Shown here: piece by piece, positions 49,801-61,160 of the stretch
How positions within the stretch are numbered: position 1 is the stretch's first letter
Layout: each line of letters begins with the position of its first letter
Translations under genes and position numbers: made by a program
DNA from: Triops longicaudatus
Taxonomy: Eukaryota; Arthropoda; Branchiopoda; Notostraca; Triopsidae
NCBI GenBank assembly: GCA_022885665.1
Contig: JAGQDJ010000006.1
Span: 372,001 to 436,000 of the forward strand
Length of the DNA: 64,000 nucleotides
Direction: 5' to 3'
The notes under the pieces: generated by a model
The model's input: the letters and a program-made list of their open reading frames with translations, nothing else
Told to the model about the DNA's origin: nothing
Database searches by the model: none

Positions 49801-50425
49801 TATAGCCCGTTTTACGCCGTTCTTTGAGAATGCCGGAGACACATGACGTCCATAATTTGCATGGTCTCCCTGGAGTATTAGGAGCGACGGCAGCAGTCAT
49901 TCTCTCGGCTTTAAGTACAGAGAAAGACCTCGGTTACCAGTAAGTTTCGGCAAAGACACGCGTTTACTAAGTCCTTAAAACCCCTGCAACTATTTAAAAC
50001 TTTATTTTACTACTTACGCAGTCTATACCGAAGATTCCCCGCAAGGGTTCCGTATGCAAATACGACCGCGTACGAAAAAATCTTAACGCAGTGGGAGACT
50101 GTACCTTTGGGCTTAAATCGCACTGGTTTCGAACAGGCATATTTCCAATCAGCTGCTTTATTGACAACCCTTGCCATAGCCGTAATCGGAGGCCTGAGCA
50201 CAGGTATACACCCCACAGGTTGTCGAAAGCAAGCTTTATGAATTTGCTAACGTTACGCTAAACTTGACAGGCGTATTCATGCGTTTCTGCGCGTTCGCCA
50301 AAGGGAAAAGATCAGGTTACAGCCCTAACCAAGGACCCGAGAGTGCGAGATTGCAGCCCATTCCTGAAGTTACTTCAACAGCGATGGAAAGACAAGAGAA
50401 CGAAAACGAGGTTGAAGGTGTTTAA
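46862..50425 (+). CDS. Rh-type ammonium transporter 2, enlarged loop 1
   Basis: Nine exons: 46862-47342, 48373-48565, 48837-48987, 49082-49214, 49316-49476, 49570-49707, 49806-49939, 50022-50203, 50271-50425 (575 aa). Exons 3, 6, 7 and 8 have exactly the same length as in Rh1 and all phases match, so the genes are tandem duplicates. Pore residues are kept: DPGGSLFLHAFGAFFGL and HDVHNLHGLPG. The first exon is 481 bp against 172-184 bp in Rh1: after TM1 (VLLTLQLVLVLVFALFVEFE) comes a loop of about 130 residues rich in Gln, Glu and Ser, where Rh1 has about 30. The YP before TM2 is lost and the junction reads SSN-LLFSDQFIM. Sequence is less conserved than Rh1. The gene is convergent with BRCA1; AATAAA at 50631-50636. 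Confidence 0.9.
47343..48372 (+). other. Rh2 intron 1
   Basis: 1.0 kb. I looked for an alternative first exon ending in a YP-type junction, as in Rh1, and found none. The open frame at 47786-47998 has an ATG and a weakly hydrophobic stretch but no Rh features. Confidence 0.5.
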
Positions 50426-50682
50426 GCCACGCACTTACATCAGCAACGCGCCATATTCCTAAATCAAAACTGCTCACTTTTGGCCAACCCTAATCCCTTT
50501 ATACGGTTCCGAGCGCCAATTGTTAAAAACGTTTTTATTATATGAATTACGAACGAGTAAAATACATTTCTTAAGGTACACCAATCTCGCAGAAATAGAA
50601 GTAACACCGAACGTGAGTAACGTAGTAAGAAATAAATTCAAAGAATCCACACATAATGAAATACATCTTGTGAATGCAAAAC

Positions 50683-53600
50683 TTAATACTCCTGACTGGA
50701 AAGACTCGACTCCACCAGCAAGCTGTCAGCTACCCCTTGTCTTTTTAATAAACAAATCGTTTGGACGTTGTCTTGAAGCAAATATGACCGAATAGGTAGT
50801 ACCCGGTACGAGGAAATCGAATCCAGAATCCACTCCCTGCTCACACTCGCTACACCATAGTTGTTTAGCCAACCTGTCAACCGGGAAAACATGTAGTGTA
50901 AACTGCGTTAAACGTTGTCAACATTTAATACCTTCCGGGTCGTGTTCTACACCAGCATCGCTCTGCGCGATTATCAAAGGGACCGAACCCGGCGCCAATC
51001 CTTGCAAGTCTTTCAGATGGCTAGCGACACCGCTTCCACACAGCCGAACCATATCCTATTACATAAATGATTATAGGGCCTTAAAATCGTAAAGTAGCGG
51101 ATACTTACATTCATGTTTTCTACTGTGATGTGTGTAAAAGGAGGAACGCAGCAAAATGTAAAACCTTTGGAAAAAAGATAAGAATTTAGTACCGTTGCTT
51201 CTGCGCATCAAAAAAGGAGTTATTTCTTTTTGTTTTTTACCTTTAAACAAAGTTCCCTTCATTTGGCGGCCAAGTCGTGGACCCGGTTCGCCATCTAAGT
51301 CCAGAACTTCGTAGGAGGCCTGCCGACAAAAACGTTATGTATAAAGAGGGTTTTTGCAACGCTGGGAATTTAATATTACCTCTGGCAGCAGCTTGCCTTG
51401 CTTAATCGAATCCATAATCCACTTAATGTCGACAATCCAGGCACCGCTTGCGACCCCAAAGAGATACTTCAGAGTCCGCTCGGCCGTCATATTTTCATCT
51501 GCCTTGACGATCACATGACTCACGCTGTCGCTCACGGCAGGTAGCAAGGTCAAGTTAAACGACTGCACTAACTTTTGCACAGCTAAAATATCCTGCCGGT
51601 CTAAACCGGTGTACATCAGCGCGAGCTTCTTTACTACAGGAGAATCTTCCTTTTTAAGCGAAGACAAAGATTTATCCAAAGAGACAATGCCACTGACGTT
51701 TTCCCTAACTTCCTTGGGTGAAACTCGCGACTCGTTTGGAAATTGTCGCGAAACGCTTACGTTTGCCAATGGGCTTCTTCCAGTAGTCTTCTGTGGTGAC
51801 TTGACCGCTCCGATCCTAAACAAAGTTTTTCCCTTTTAAAGCCAGAAGCTTTAAGTACAGGATGCTTGTAATTACTTATCCGTAGAGCGGTTACAAGACC
51901 GATTTCGCTCATCTTCTGGAGTAGCTTCAATCAAATCATCATCACTTTCGAAAATACGCGTCCTCTCAACACGTGGAGACTGAAAAAAAAAAACACTTAA
52001 ATACATGCGCACTCGGTAGATTACCTCTAAAAAGGAAAATTTGAGTTTCCCCATTCAGCTGCACTGTTTTTAAGTCAGAAGCTGGAGCAACAGGGTGTAA
52101 CGACCTGTCACATTTCGCAGTACTCGTTTAAAGTACTCGTGATGAAGCAAAGTAAACACGGAAACAAAGTCTTTACCTCAGGTCCACGTAGCTCAGCAGC
52201 CTCGAATCCTTCGAAAAAGTCGCCCGCATCTTCATCGTCACCAAAAATATCGCATTTCTCTCCTATACAACAATTTAATAAATTTAAATTACGAAATAAA
52301 CAAAATAAAAAGGCAGAAACATTAAAAATAACACAAAAATAAATAAGGATACATCTTACCTTTGCGGTCGCTTTCCGTTGCGCTCGCTTTCGCATTGGCT
52401 TCTTCTCTTTGAATAACTGCAGCTTCAAGTTCCATGGTCTCCAAAGATTTTGGCAAAATATCAAAAGGTGAGAAGTTTTCATTGTTGCCCACCTCTCCGA
52501 ACAAATCTAGGGTCTCTGCGTCGGGTATAATTCTCGGCTCCTCCTGTGCTGCACACGTGGCGGGGACTTTGTAGGACGAGCTACTCCGTTCTTCCGTCCT
52601 CGCTATCGTAGTATTGGCCAAAATCGACTGTGATGGCGAAGATATTCCTCCAGAGCTCACGGAGATAATCGAAGGAGCACGTTGTATATGCGTGGTCACT
52701 GGACTTGCAAAGCCTTTAGCTGTCGACGTCATCAATGGTGAGCTTAGCGGATTTTTCCTCGCCACAGGGTTTGCGCGATTCGGCAAATCTTTTGCTCCAT
52801 TTGAACTGCTTTTATTACTAGCGGGTCCTTTCATTGGTACGATCTCAATAGCAGGAACGTGTCCACCTTCATACAACTCTCGCTTAGCCTCTTCTACTGC
52901 TCGCAGCAAGATTTCTTCACTGTCGCCTCCCTCCAGCACCTGAGAACTCTTTATCTCCACTTCTTTTTCCATATCTGCCCGTTTCTTTGCAGCCGAAGAT
53001 GCCCTCGTAGCCATGTCGCGTTTCGACTGTTTGACGACTTGAATTTCTTCCTCAGAATCAGATTCGCTGGATCCAGCAGTTCGAATACGCCTAAACTTAC
53101 GCTTCTTGGTTTGCTCTAAAGGAGTGGTCTTGGCGACAATACGGTAAGATGGCCTCGGTTCGGGCGATCCTTCGGCTTCCGACGAATATAAATCATCATT
53201 GCCGGCGCGGATGCGCTCCATTAACGTAAGTTCCTTTTCTGGTGAGGAAATTATGGATTCGTCCGACGAGTCTGCCTTAGCAGTTCCACATTGAGCGGTG
53301 GATGCTAAGCTGTACCGCGTTAGACTGGCCGCTAAAATGGAAGTTTTGCCCCTAAAGGATTTCGGTGCGGAGGCTACTGGCTCCGCAATTGCGACGGGCA
53401 GAATTTCTTTTGGCAAAACTGCACCAGTTACTGGAATTGTATCCGGAACTTCTAAATCATTTGTCACTTCCATCCGTGTTGGTGGGAGTGGCACGTGATT
53501 TACGGGTTCAATGTCTTCGACTCTTAGTAAATCGGTGCCTTCTTGTTCCACCTTGTCAGCTCTAATACCAATAAAACCCTGCTCCTTTGCATTTGAAACA

Positions 53601-55872
53601 GAGTTTGCTACACAAGTATCTTCCAAGATGCAAGTTTCGTCGGTTTGAGCTCCAGCATCCCTGAACACCTTTTGTGTGGTGTTTCCGGAAGTCTGCATAC
53701 CAACTGTGCGTTGCTTTTTGACTACTCGTTGACTTTCTTCATCTGCATTATGCAGCAGATCGAATGGCCGCTTACCGTAGCTTAAGAACCCCTTCTCTTT
53801 CCGCAGCGTGCCCAAAGCGTGGAAAGGAATCGATCGTTTGAAAACGCCGTCCCTTACCCGTACCAGACGTCCTCTTTGGACGAAAATCCATTTTTTTAAT
53901 GGCATGTTTATTACGTCTGGTTCGGTAACTTTCGGGACTCGCAAATTGATCTGCAAAATTGGTTGAGAAACGACTTCTTGCGTTTCTTTTACCACTAAAA
54001 CCGCTGGCATTTCCAAATCTGGACGTTGAATGGAATCTCCTGGCGTTTCTAGATTTACTTCATGGCGTTGGGGTTCTTCGCTATGCTCCGGAAGAACGTT
54101 ACCTACCGACTCAGCAATAAGCTCGGGATCGGCAATTACAGGAGCGGCTTGGATGTTGCAAAGTTGGGGAGCTATTGGTTCTATGTCAGCGTTACTTTTC
54201 GGAAGTCGTTGAATGGACTTGGATAGCGAATCCCGGCCTTGTTTGATCGCTACGTCGATGTGTCCTTTCTTGCCTTCCGTGAGTTCTTGCTTCATTTCCT
54301 GTAAGCGCGACCAGCCTGGCGAGCTCCGCTTTACGTTATTGGTATTTTCAACCGTCGCGACGGCAAGAAGAACGGACTTTTCGGGACTTAACTGCCGCAT
54401 TTCGGCTGGCTGAGCTTTAGACGCAAATTCAAGCAACGCCGACTCGTTGCTAGTCAGCGAATCGGCAGTCATTGTACCAGAACTTACGTTGGGGCTTTTA
54501 GCTTTGTTTACAAGCAAATGGCTTGTGCTTGCATGGGCTTTGGCCTTATCTAGGTGGCTTTCCTCCAAGAATGTGACTTTTTTACGGGATTTGCTCTTAA
54601 CGTTCTCTTTATGTGTTTCGGCATCAGAAGCGGGTAAGATGTTGAGTTCTTGCTTGTCGACGTCATCAAAGAGCAAGCGGATACTTTCTATTTTCTCATC
54701 GATATCCGTCTGCTTGGGGCTTTTGGATGTCAAAGCTTTGGGATTTGTCCTCTTGGATCGGCCTCGACGCTTTTTCGCAGGGCTTTCGGGAACCGTGACC
54801 ACAGGAATCTCTTCTAAAGGTAAGTTGTCGTCCTTAGCTGGTTGACTTTCGAACAATGCGACGTCAAACTCCGCCTTCTGAGCTGCCTCTTGTCGGTTTC
54901 GGGCGTTTTCGTGAGCGCCAGTGCGACCGGGGAGCTTCTCGGTTAAGGGTGACTTTTTCGCACTGGCTTTAGCCAATTTTGGGTTGGACTTCGTACGCTT
55001 ACGCGACTTTTTAGTCTCTGCTGGTTGCTGGCTAGGAACAAAAGTGTAAGGGTCGTCATTTTCGTCGGGTTGTAAGAAAAGTGATGAAGTTGGCAACGGC
55101 GACGGAGTGGACATTAGCCCGTACGATGTGCTTGGCACCTGACCATCTTCCACGATCTTCGGTTCCGATACCATAAGCGACTTCGGCTTGTTTATCGGGG
55201 TAGTTTTCTCAGAAATCGTTTCGTCGACATGCGAAGAATGAACCCCTGACGTGCTTTCTACGCAGAAAAATAAGAAAAAAGATAGCATTTAACAACGGCG
55301 TGCAGTGCTTGACACGGCCGATAATTACTTGCACGAGTTTCAAAACGTTCCAGTGTGGGAGGAGACACTTCAGCGACTGATTGCTCCGATCCAGAAAGGA
55401 AATCAACTACGTAAAATAAATTGATTATTTTACGCTGCTAATTCGCATGCCATGACTTACTTTCCAGGCCTGAATTTGCTAGTTCTTTCGCTAAAATAGT
55501 GTACACCCCAACTAAGGCTTTTATCTTCTGGTTTTTAATAACATGTCTACGCGTGACGACAGCCTTACATAAAGGACAAACCGATTTAGGAACCTTGGTC
55601 ACCTTTTCAATACAGTGCTGACAAAACGTGTGTCCACATGTTGTTGTAACAGGTTCCTTGAACAAGTCCATACTAGTCAAGTAAACACAAAGTTACTTTA
55701 ATACGTGTAAAAGCGAACTTTTATTAAGCATGTCCTCACTCTCAAGAAAAGGATAAAATTTAAAAGCTTAATTTTTGTGGCGGTTTTCTTACCAGACAAC
55801 GCAACATAAGGAATTATGTAGCTTTTTCAATTCTTCTCGAGTGGCGTTTGAATTCTCCGTGGTTTCGATCAT
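50683..55872 (-). CDS. BRCA1: BRCA1 homologue (RING E3 ligase with tandem BRCT)
   Basis: Eleven minus-strand exons: 55872-55793, 55672-55461, 55406-55329, 55257-52360, 52262-52177, 51979-51876, 51815-51380, 51319-51241, 51164-51109, 51055-50932, 50873-50683 (1447 aa; human 1863). The C3HC4 RING uses Cys24, Cys27, Cys39, His41, Cys44, Cys47, Cys59 and Cys62 with KEPVTTTCGHTFC. BRCT1 (about 1213-1308) has MYTGLD, the phospho-peptide pocket TERTLKY-like AERTLKYLFG, and GAWIVDIKWIMDSI; BRCT2 (about 1325-1430) has SREWILDSI. RING plus paired BRCT defines BRCA1, the BARD1 partner in homologous-recombination repair; the absence of ankyrin repeats excludes BARD1. One exon encodes 966 residues of mostly disordered, basic/acidic Ser-rich sequence, like the large human exon. 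Minus-strand poly(A) signal candidate at 50534-50539. Confidence 0.95.
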
Positions 55873-57039
55873 TTTTCACTTCTCCTGAATATCGTCAAAG
55901 GACTGAAGTTGTGTTTTACGTAAAAGAAACACTGTCGAGTTCGCACCCCGTTCGCGCCAAAACAAACGTCCCGAACCTTTCATAGAGACAAAGAGCATGG
56001 AAGGCGACTACCAGCTTCTCATATCCTGTTTATAGTGTGTCGCGACCTAGTGTTCATACATTTAAACTTATATTTCGAACACACGTAATATTACGGTGAT
56101 ACGAAAACTGAATTTTCAAAATTTTGAAAAGCAATGTTGAAAAACTCAACAAATTAAAAGCAAAATTAGATACGAGAAACCATTCCTTACTTTACATTCA
56201 GTTAAAAAACTATGTTAAGTAACTAGCGTGCAAAAGCTCATTGAAATATTGTGGAAGGCTTATGGAAATATTTCAATCGAATTATCGGAAGTCTGTATGA
56301 ATTCTTGGAAGTCTTAAAGAATTTTTGCGTTAGTTTGCTGATGGAAACGGAAGAATTAATGCGAAATTTCGAATAATTAATCATTTATGACTAAAAAATT
56401 AGATCGGACAGGTAGTGGCTCGAGGTTCAGACTTTAGTCTTTTGATTTATCGAATCGTATCGGTGATTGTTGTCTAGATGTTTTCCATTACGATATAAAT
56501 TATGTTTTTTAGACTTGCGTTGATGACCGGATGATTTGTAGGTACCGTTAAACGGAAAATGTGCTGTAAGTATATGGAACTCAACGTATCGAAGCTATTT
56601 TACCTCGTCCTTTCCTCTACCTACTTATAAGACTTGCTGTAGTTTCAATTTAAATCATTTCCCGTTACGTGTGGTAAGTTGGATTTTGTGCCAATGTTTG
56701 TGTGTACACCCGTGAGGAAGTTCCGTTATCTTATTTAAACTTACTTATCTTTTTCGTTCGATCGTTTGTTCCTGGTCACTAAGGTATAGCGTGATCCTCC
56801 TAAATGAATTTGTAGCGATAAGATTTTACCGTGTAAAGGTTGATTCGAAAAGTGACAAGACTTCCTGTTTTATTGCAGGCGACATTATGGTCTGGATTGT
56901 CTGAGCTGGGCTATCGTACCGAGATAGGTAGACTTTGAGTCTGTCGTAGCATCGTCGCAACTTGACCGTCATAAATTCTTGCTCGGTGAATCTGTCATAT
57001 TTACATGGTTAATCTGTGTTCAATCAAAACTTCGACAAC
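55873..57039. other. Divergent intergenic region BRCA1 / LPGAT1-like
   Basis: 1.17 kb between head-to-head start codons, AT-rich, no coding exon seen. It probably contains both promoters. Confidence 0.5.
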
Positions 57040-58513
57040 ATGGACAGTGTAAGCGAACCCGAATCTATCAAGTCTTCACGGTAATATTTTGTACGAAAAT
57101 AGAATTTGGATTTAATGAAATTTTCATCCGTACTTCAGGTGGCCTGTGTACATGAAATCAGCATTAAGAATCGCATTTGTGATTGTGAATAATTTGTATT
57201 GCATTCCAACCCATTGCTTATGGCTGCTAATGTTGTGGCCTCTTAAATATGTAGCTCCTAAAGTTTGGTACTCATTCGAGAAGACAGGGTTTCAGTGGTT
57301 ACTCTCCATGGTTTCGTTCTGGAGTTACTCAGCTGGTTATCGAAGTAAAAAATATTATTTAAAATTTCCCTGTGACCAGAAGATTCAGATTTGAATTTCT
57401 TCTAGTAATTGAAATGGGTGATGATGTCAGCGAGTGTGAAGAGGATGAAACTTTAGTACTTGTCAATCATCAATCCACGTCAGATGTACCTTTGATAATG
57501 GCAGCTTTCGATGCCCACTGGGGTCGCTCATCTAATGTCATGTGGATTATGGACCGCATGTTCAAACGGACAAACTTTGGTTTGGTTTCCGTGTTGCACA
57601 AAGATTTCTTTATTTCTTCGGTAAGAAAAGAGGCCTTCGTGGAAAAACTCGAAGTAATAAGCATATTTCTAATAGGGTAAGGAACATAGAGAAACCTCAT
57701 TGCTGTTGCTTCGACAACACATTAGTGACGTGTATATCCCTTTGAAAAGGAAATGGATCATTCTTTTTCCTGAAGGAGGTTTTTTGCATAAAAGAAGGGG
57801 AATTAGTCAAAAGTAAGATACCATATTTGAATAAAACCATTATATATGTTAACTCATCTTGTGCGTAGATTTGCGTTGAAAAATGGGCTACCCACTTTAC
57901 AACTCGTTACACTGCCCAGGGTTGGAGCTATTCAAACCATCTTCGACTCCATTGGTCCCAAAGCAATAATTCCTGATGGGAATCTCAATAGCACCCGAGG
58001 TAATTGCAGCCTGTTATTGCTTTAGTGTACATAATAAAAGTTCTGTGCTGCAGACTCGTCCCGATGTTCCTTGAAGTGGGTAATTGATTTGACATTGGCT
58101 TACCCCAAAGGAAAACCTCTCGATCTGCTAGCGGTGTTAGCTGGTCATAAACCGCCATGTCAAATTATTTTTCACTACAGAAAGTATCCTGCCAATGAGG
58201 TAAGATTATCGTTATTATTTGCGAAGTTTATTTATTTTTATATATTTTATTAATATTCTGTATGTAGGTACCGGCGGATCCCGAGAATCTCACCAAGTGG
58301 ACTTACGAGAGGTACTACGAAAAGGAAAAGCTGCTGGACACGTATTATAGCACTGACAAGTTTCCGAATGTCACCGCAACGGACAGTGCTCCAAAGCACG
58401 TAATTCCGGTTAAGCAAGATATATTCCGTACCATCTTGTTGCACATGTTTTACTTATCCTCGACGTACTTTCATGTCAAATTCCTTACTTCATGTATAAC
58501 GTGGTTATTTTAA
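57040..58513 (+). CDS. LPGAT1: Lysophosphatidylglycerol acyltransferase 1-like (LPGAT1)
   Basis: Seven exons: 57040-57080, 57139-57344, 57406-57620, 57676-57812, 57869-57999, 58054-58199, 58268-58513 (373 aa; human about 370). Membrane O-acyltransferase of the PlsC/AGPAT superfamily that re-acylates lysophospholipids in the ER. A hydrophobic region at residues about 17-75 is followed by the catalytic NHQSTSD (His104-x4-Asp109), a WIMDRMFKRTNFG block, the substrate motif LFPEGGF (184-190), KNGLP, VTLPR and a C-terminal region with KWTYERYYEKEKLL, the pattern typical of LPGAT1 rather than LCLAT1 or AGPAT1-5. It ends with a hydrophobic segment. An 18-nt motif shared with the region downstream of TMED10 lies 370 bp past the stop. 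Confidence 0.92.
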
Positions 58514-58882
58514 TATTGAACAAAACAAAAACAAAAAAAAGAAAAAAGCTCATCAGTGCACGTGCACGATTCTAGTCAGGTGCAAGACGTTTTTTGGGTT
58601 TTTGTGTCTGAAAAGGGCTTTTTGCATGTACTAGTATAGTATTACGGAACCAGTGAAACTTCAAGTTGACAAAAAATAAGATTTAAAATCGTGTAGCCCG
58701 CATGCGGCTGTCACACATTGATCCTTCTCATTTTTTAGTTACTTGACAGTTGTTGAAAGATGCATGTTAGAGGTGTGATAGTTTGTTGGGCTACATCGGA
58801 GGGGCTTAGCGTATATAGATTAGGCGCCGAGGTATCCATCTGAGTGGCAGAACAGTTTGAACGTTTTTTTTTTATTTTTATG

Positions 58883-58900
58883 TCATGGTGGTTTGGTGAT
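58883..58900 (-). repeat. 18-nt motif, copy 1 of 2, next to an A-run
   Basis: TCATGGTGGTTTGGTGAT on the plus strand, preceded by a T-rich run at 58865-58880. Read on the minus strand it is a short unique sequence ending in an A-rich tail. An identical 18-mer lies at 63135-63152. Confidence 0.6.
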
Positions 58901-59053
58901 CTCCTTAATTATTCTTTTTGCTTCTGTTATCTCCCGTTAATTATGTCATTGTTACTTAAGTGGGCATCTGGGTACGCATAAATTACGTAGAACAAATACC
59001 AAGGGTTTGCGTTCCGTATATTCAGACTTTCACAGTTTAGCGAGCAAGCGCAG

Positions 59054-59061
59054 TGACGTCA
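59054..59061. promoter_or_regulatory. Palindromic CRE upstream of fos (distal)
   Basis: Exact TGACGTCA, the full CREB/ATF site. It is 31 bp upstream of the start of the CArG box at 59085 and 46 bp upstream of a second identical site. Confidence 0.6.
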
Positions 59062-59084
59062 GAAGGTCAGTATCCTGAAGATTT

Positions 59085-59094
59085 CCAAAAAAGG
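59085..59094. promoter_or_regulatory. CArG box (SRF site) upstream of fos
   Basis: CCAAAAAAGG fits CC(A/T)6GG exactly. An inverted Ets/TCF-like core (ATCCTG, 59072-59077) lies just 5' of it. Vertebrate c-fos has the same combination in its serum response element. Confidence 0.6.
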
Positions 59095-59099
59095 CTTGC

Positions 59100-59107
59100 T
59101 GACGTCA
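59100..59107. promoter_or_regulatory. Palindromic CRE upstream of fos (proximal)
   Basis: A second exact TGACGTCA, 5 bp past the CArG box. With the distal CRE it brackets the CArG box within 54 bp. Confidence 0.6.
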
Positions 59108-59318
59108 TCACCCACCCAACGGAAATTGGTGGAGCCTAGCACGAGGAAACGTCCCTTCGCCCGAAAGAGAGTCCCATGCTACCCTCCCTTGTCCCAGTCC
59201 CGTCGGCGAGTTCCAGCTTGTGAGGAGGGAGGGCTATCCTACCTCCCCCTTTTTCGTTTGTTAGTATCCCACAGCGCCCGCCTCCTTTCTATTTAGCTTC
59301 AACGTACAGTTTTAGCGA

Positions 59319-59325
59319 TGAGTCA
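59319..59325. promoter_or_regulatory. AP-1 site TGAGTCA
   Basis: Consensus AP-1 7-mer 365 bp before the fos ATG; a second (TGACTCA) is at 59393-59399. Autoregulation by Fos/Jun would use such sites, but the 7-mer also occurs elsewhere in the window (for example near 17553 and 33797). Confidence 0.35.
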
Positions 59326-59689
59326 TACAGTAAAAGTGGCGAGTCTGAAGAAGCTTCGAAAAGCAAGAAATTCCACTGTTTGTCATCATTGTTGACTCAT
59401 TCACACGTTGTGGAAGACGTTGTAGGGAAGCAAGGTTCTCAGTGATATCCCAATCAAGTGATATTAGCTAGTAAGGAAGCAGGTGGTTCTTTCCTTGCGT
59501 CATTAGTAATTTCGCAGCAAGCGTCACAACAAATTGTTTTCTGTGTAAACACAGACTCACCTGGAATACTTTAAACTACCAAATTGAATTGGTAATAACT
59601 TGTTAACGGTTAATTACGCATGTTTGGAATTAAGGAGAGGTGGAAAAGTAGTTACGGAGTGTTGTTTTTCCCCAGATATAATCCCAGGG

Positions 59690-61160
59690 ATGTATACAGC
59701 GCCCACAACTTCAGAAAGCTCCGACACGTCTCGAATGACGGTTGCGGATATTTTGTCCAGTATGGCTACAGCGACGGGAACAGAAGCTATGACGCCCACT
59801 ACAGTGCGCAATAATTTCTTTCTCTAATAACTCGTCTGTATCTATTTGTTACTTACTGTTTTCTTTATCTAGTTATTCCTTTTGGATGGATTGTCTGGTG
59901 TACCTACAAGAACTACACCAACTTTGACCCCTACGACGCTACGGAACATTGAGCAAACGTTTTTGGATCTCGCGGCTGCTACTAGCCACGTTCCTCACCA
60001 ACACGAAGCTGGATTTGTCCCACCTCTAGTTGGTTCACCTCAATCGTCCATGTATTCAGTGCCTCAAGTTGTAATTACCGCACCCGAGTCTGTTGTTGTA
60101 TCATCAGCACCTTCCTCTGTATCCTCCGTGAGTCAAGGTGAGTTTAGTTAAATAAATTCGTTGAGTATAACATTGATAGCTTGTTTGGTACAGCTGCAAA
60201 CTTGAAGGTTGAGAGGTGGAACAGCGGAAGAACATCTCAAGCTTCTATGTCCTCAGAATTGAGTTTAACTCGTTCGACAAAAACAATGAGTTCAACTTCT
60301 TCACGATCTTCGTCTGCTTCTATGTCGCCACCACTCCCTACACCAAAACGCGGGGGCGGAAGGAAACCAAATAAGGATCAATACGAATTAGAAGTGAGAG
60401 AAATTTTTGGAGGACAGCATATTTAAATAAATTCGCGTATAGGAGACGTACGGCCCCGAAGAAGCAGAAAGACGCAAAATTCGCAGAGAACGAAATAAGA
60501 TGGCGGCTGCTCGATGCCGTAAGCGTAGATTGGATCATACCAACTTATTGCAGGAGGTAACATCTTTCTTACTGCAATGAAATAAATTTAATGATTTTAA
60601 ATCAGGAAACGGACTGTCTCGAAGAGAAGCAAAGAGGGATGCAACAGGAGATCCAGCTTTTGCAGCGTAAAAAAGAAGAATTGGAGTTTTTACTAGAAGC
60701 GCACAAAGCTCATTGCAAGCTGCGAAGAAACGATGCCAGCAAGGCAATTGCCAACGTGCATATTAAGAAGGAGATCGAAGATGACCAAGCCTTTATCCCT
60801 CCCATGGCGAAACAAGCAAAACTCAGTTCCTACCAAAAAGAAAACTTTAATCACCCGAACACCAAGTCGGTGCGACCGCGACCAACTTCTTTGCCGGTTT
60901 CGTCGCACTTCGTGCCTTCTTCGCCTAAAACTACCACCAGTGGCGTCACGGAAATCGCTGGTGTTTCCATCACCACACCGTCAACCGGACTAGGCTTTAA
61001 CTTTGACTCTTTGATGGAAGGAGGTACGGGGTTGACGCCCGTTGCCAGCTCAGTTCAGTTAGTCGCGCCGTCACCTTCACCTTCGTATAATACAACGAAG
61101 AACCCAGTCGCTGATTTGGCAAGTCCAGAATCCCTCCCTCCTAAACTAGTATCCCTTTAA
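59690..61160 (+). CDS. kay/FOS: Fos bZIP transcription factor (kayak)
   Basis: Five exons: 59690-59803, 59873-60137, 60194-60393, 60443-60556, 60606-61160 (415 aa). Early-response AP-1 subunit that dimerises with Jun. Exon 2 carries TLTPTTLRNIEQTF, a Fos-family N-terminal motif. Ser-rich sequence and a PLPTPKRGGGRKP stretch lead to the basic region (IRRERNKMAAARCRKRR) and a leucine zipper (LLQEETDCLEEK ... LELEFLLEAH-type heptads, ending EFLLEAHKAHC) split over exons 4 and 5. The C-terminus is Ser/Thr/Pro-rich. The ATG at 59690 is the first in frame; the open frame reaches further 5' without an ATG, so another first exon is possible. Upstream CRE, CArG and AP-1 sites suggest inducible expression. 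ATTTA pentamers at 61421 and 61481 in the 3' region may be weak destabilising elements. Confidence 0.95.

Larger units (their letters stand above)
58514..59689. other. LPGAT1 3' region and fos promoter
   Basis: No coding exon. It contains the LPGAT1 3' UTR, a T-run with an 18-nt repeated motif at 58883-58900, and a cluster of transcription-factor sites at 59054-59399 ahead of fos (listed separately). Confidence 0.6.
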
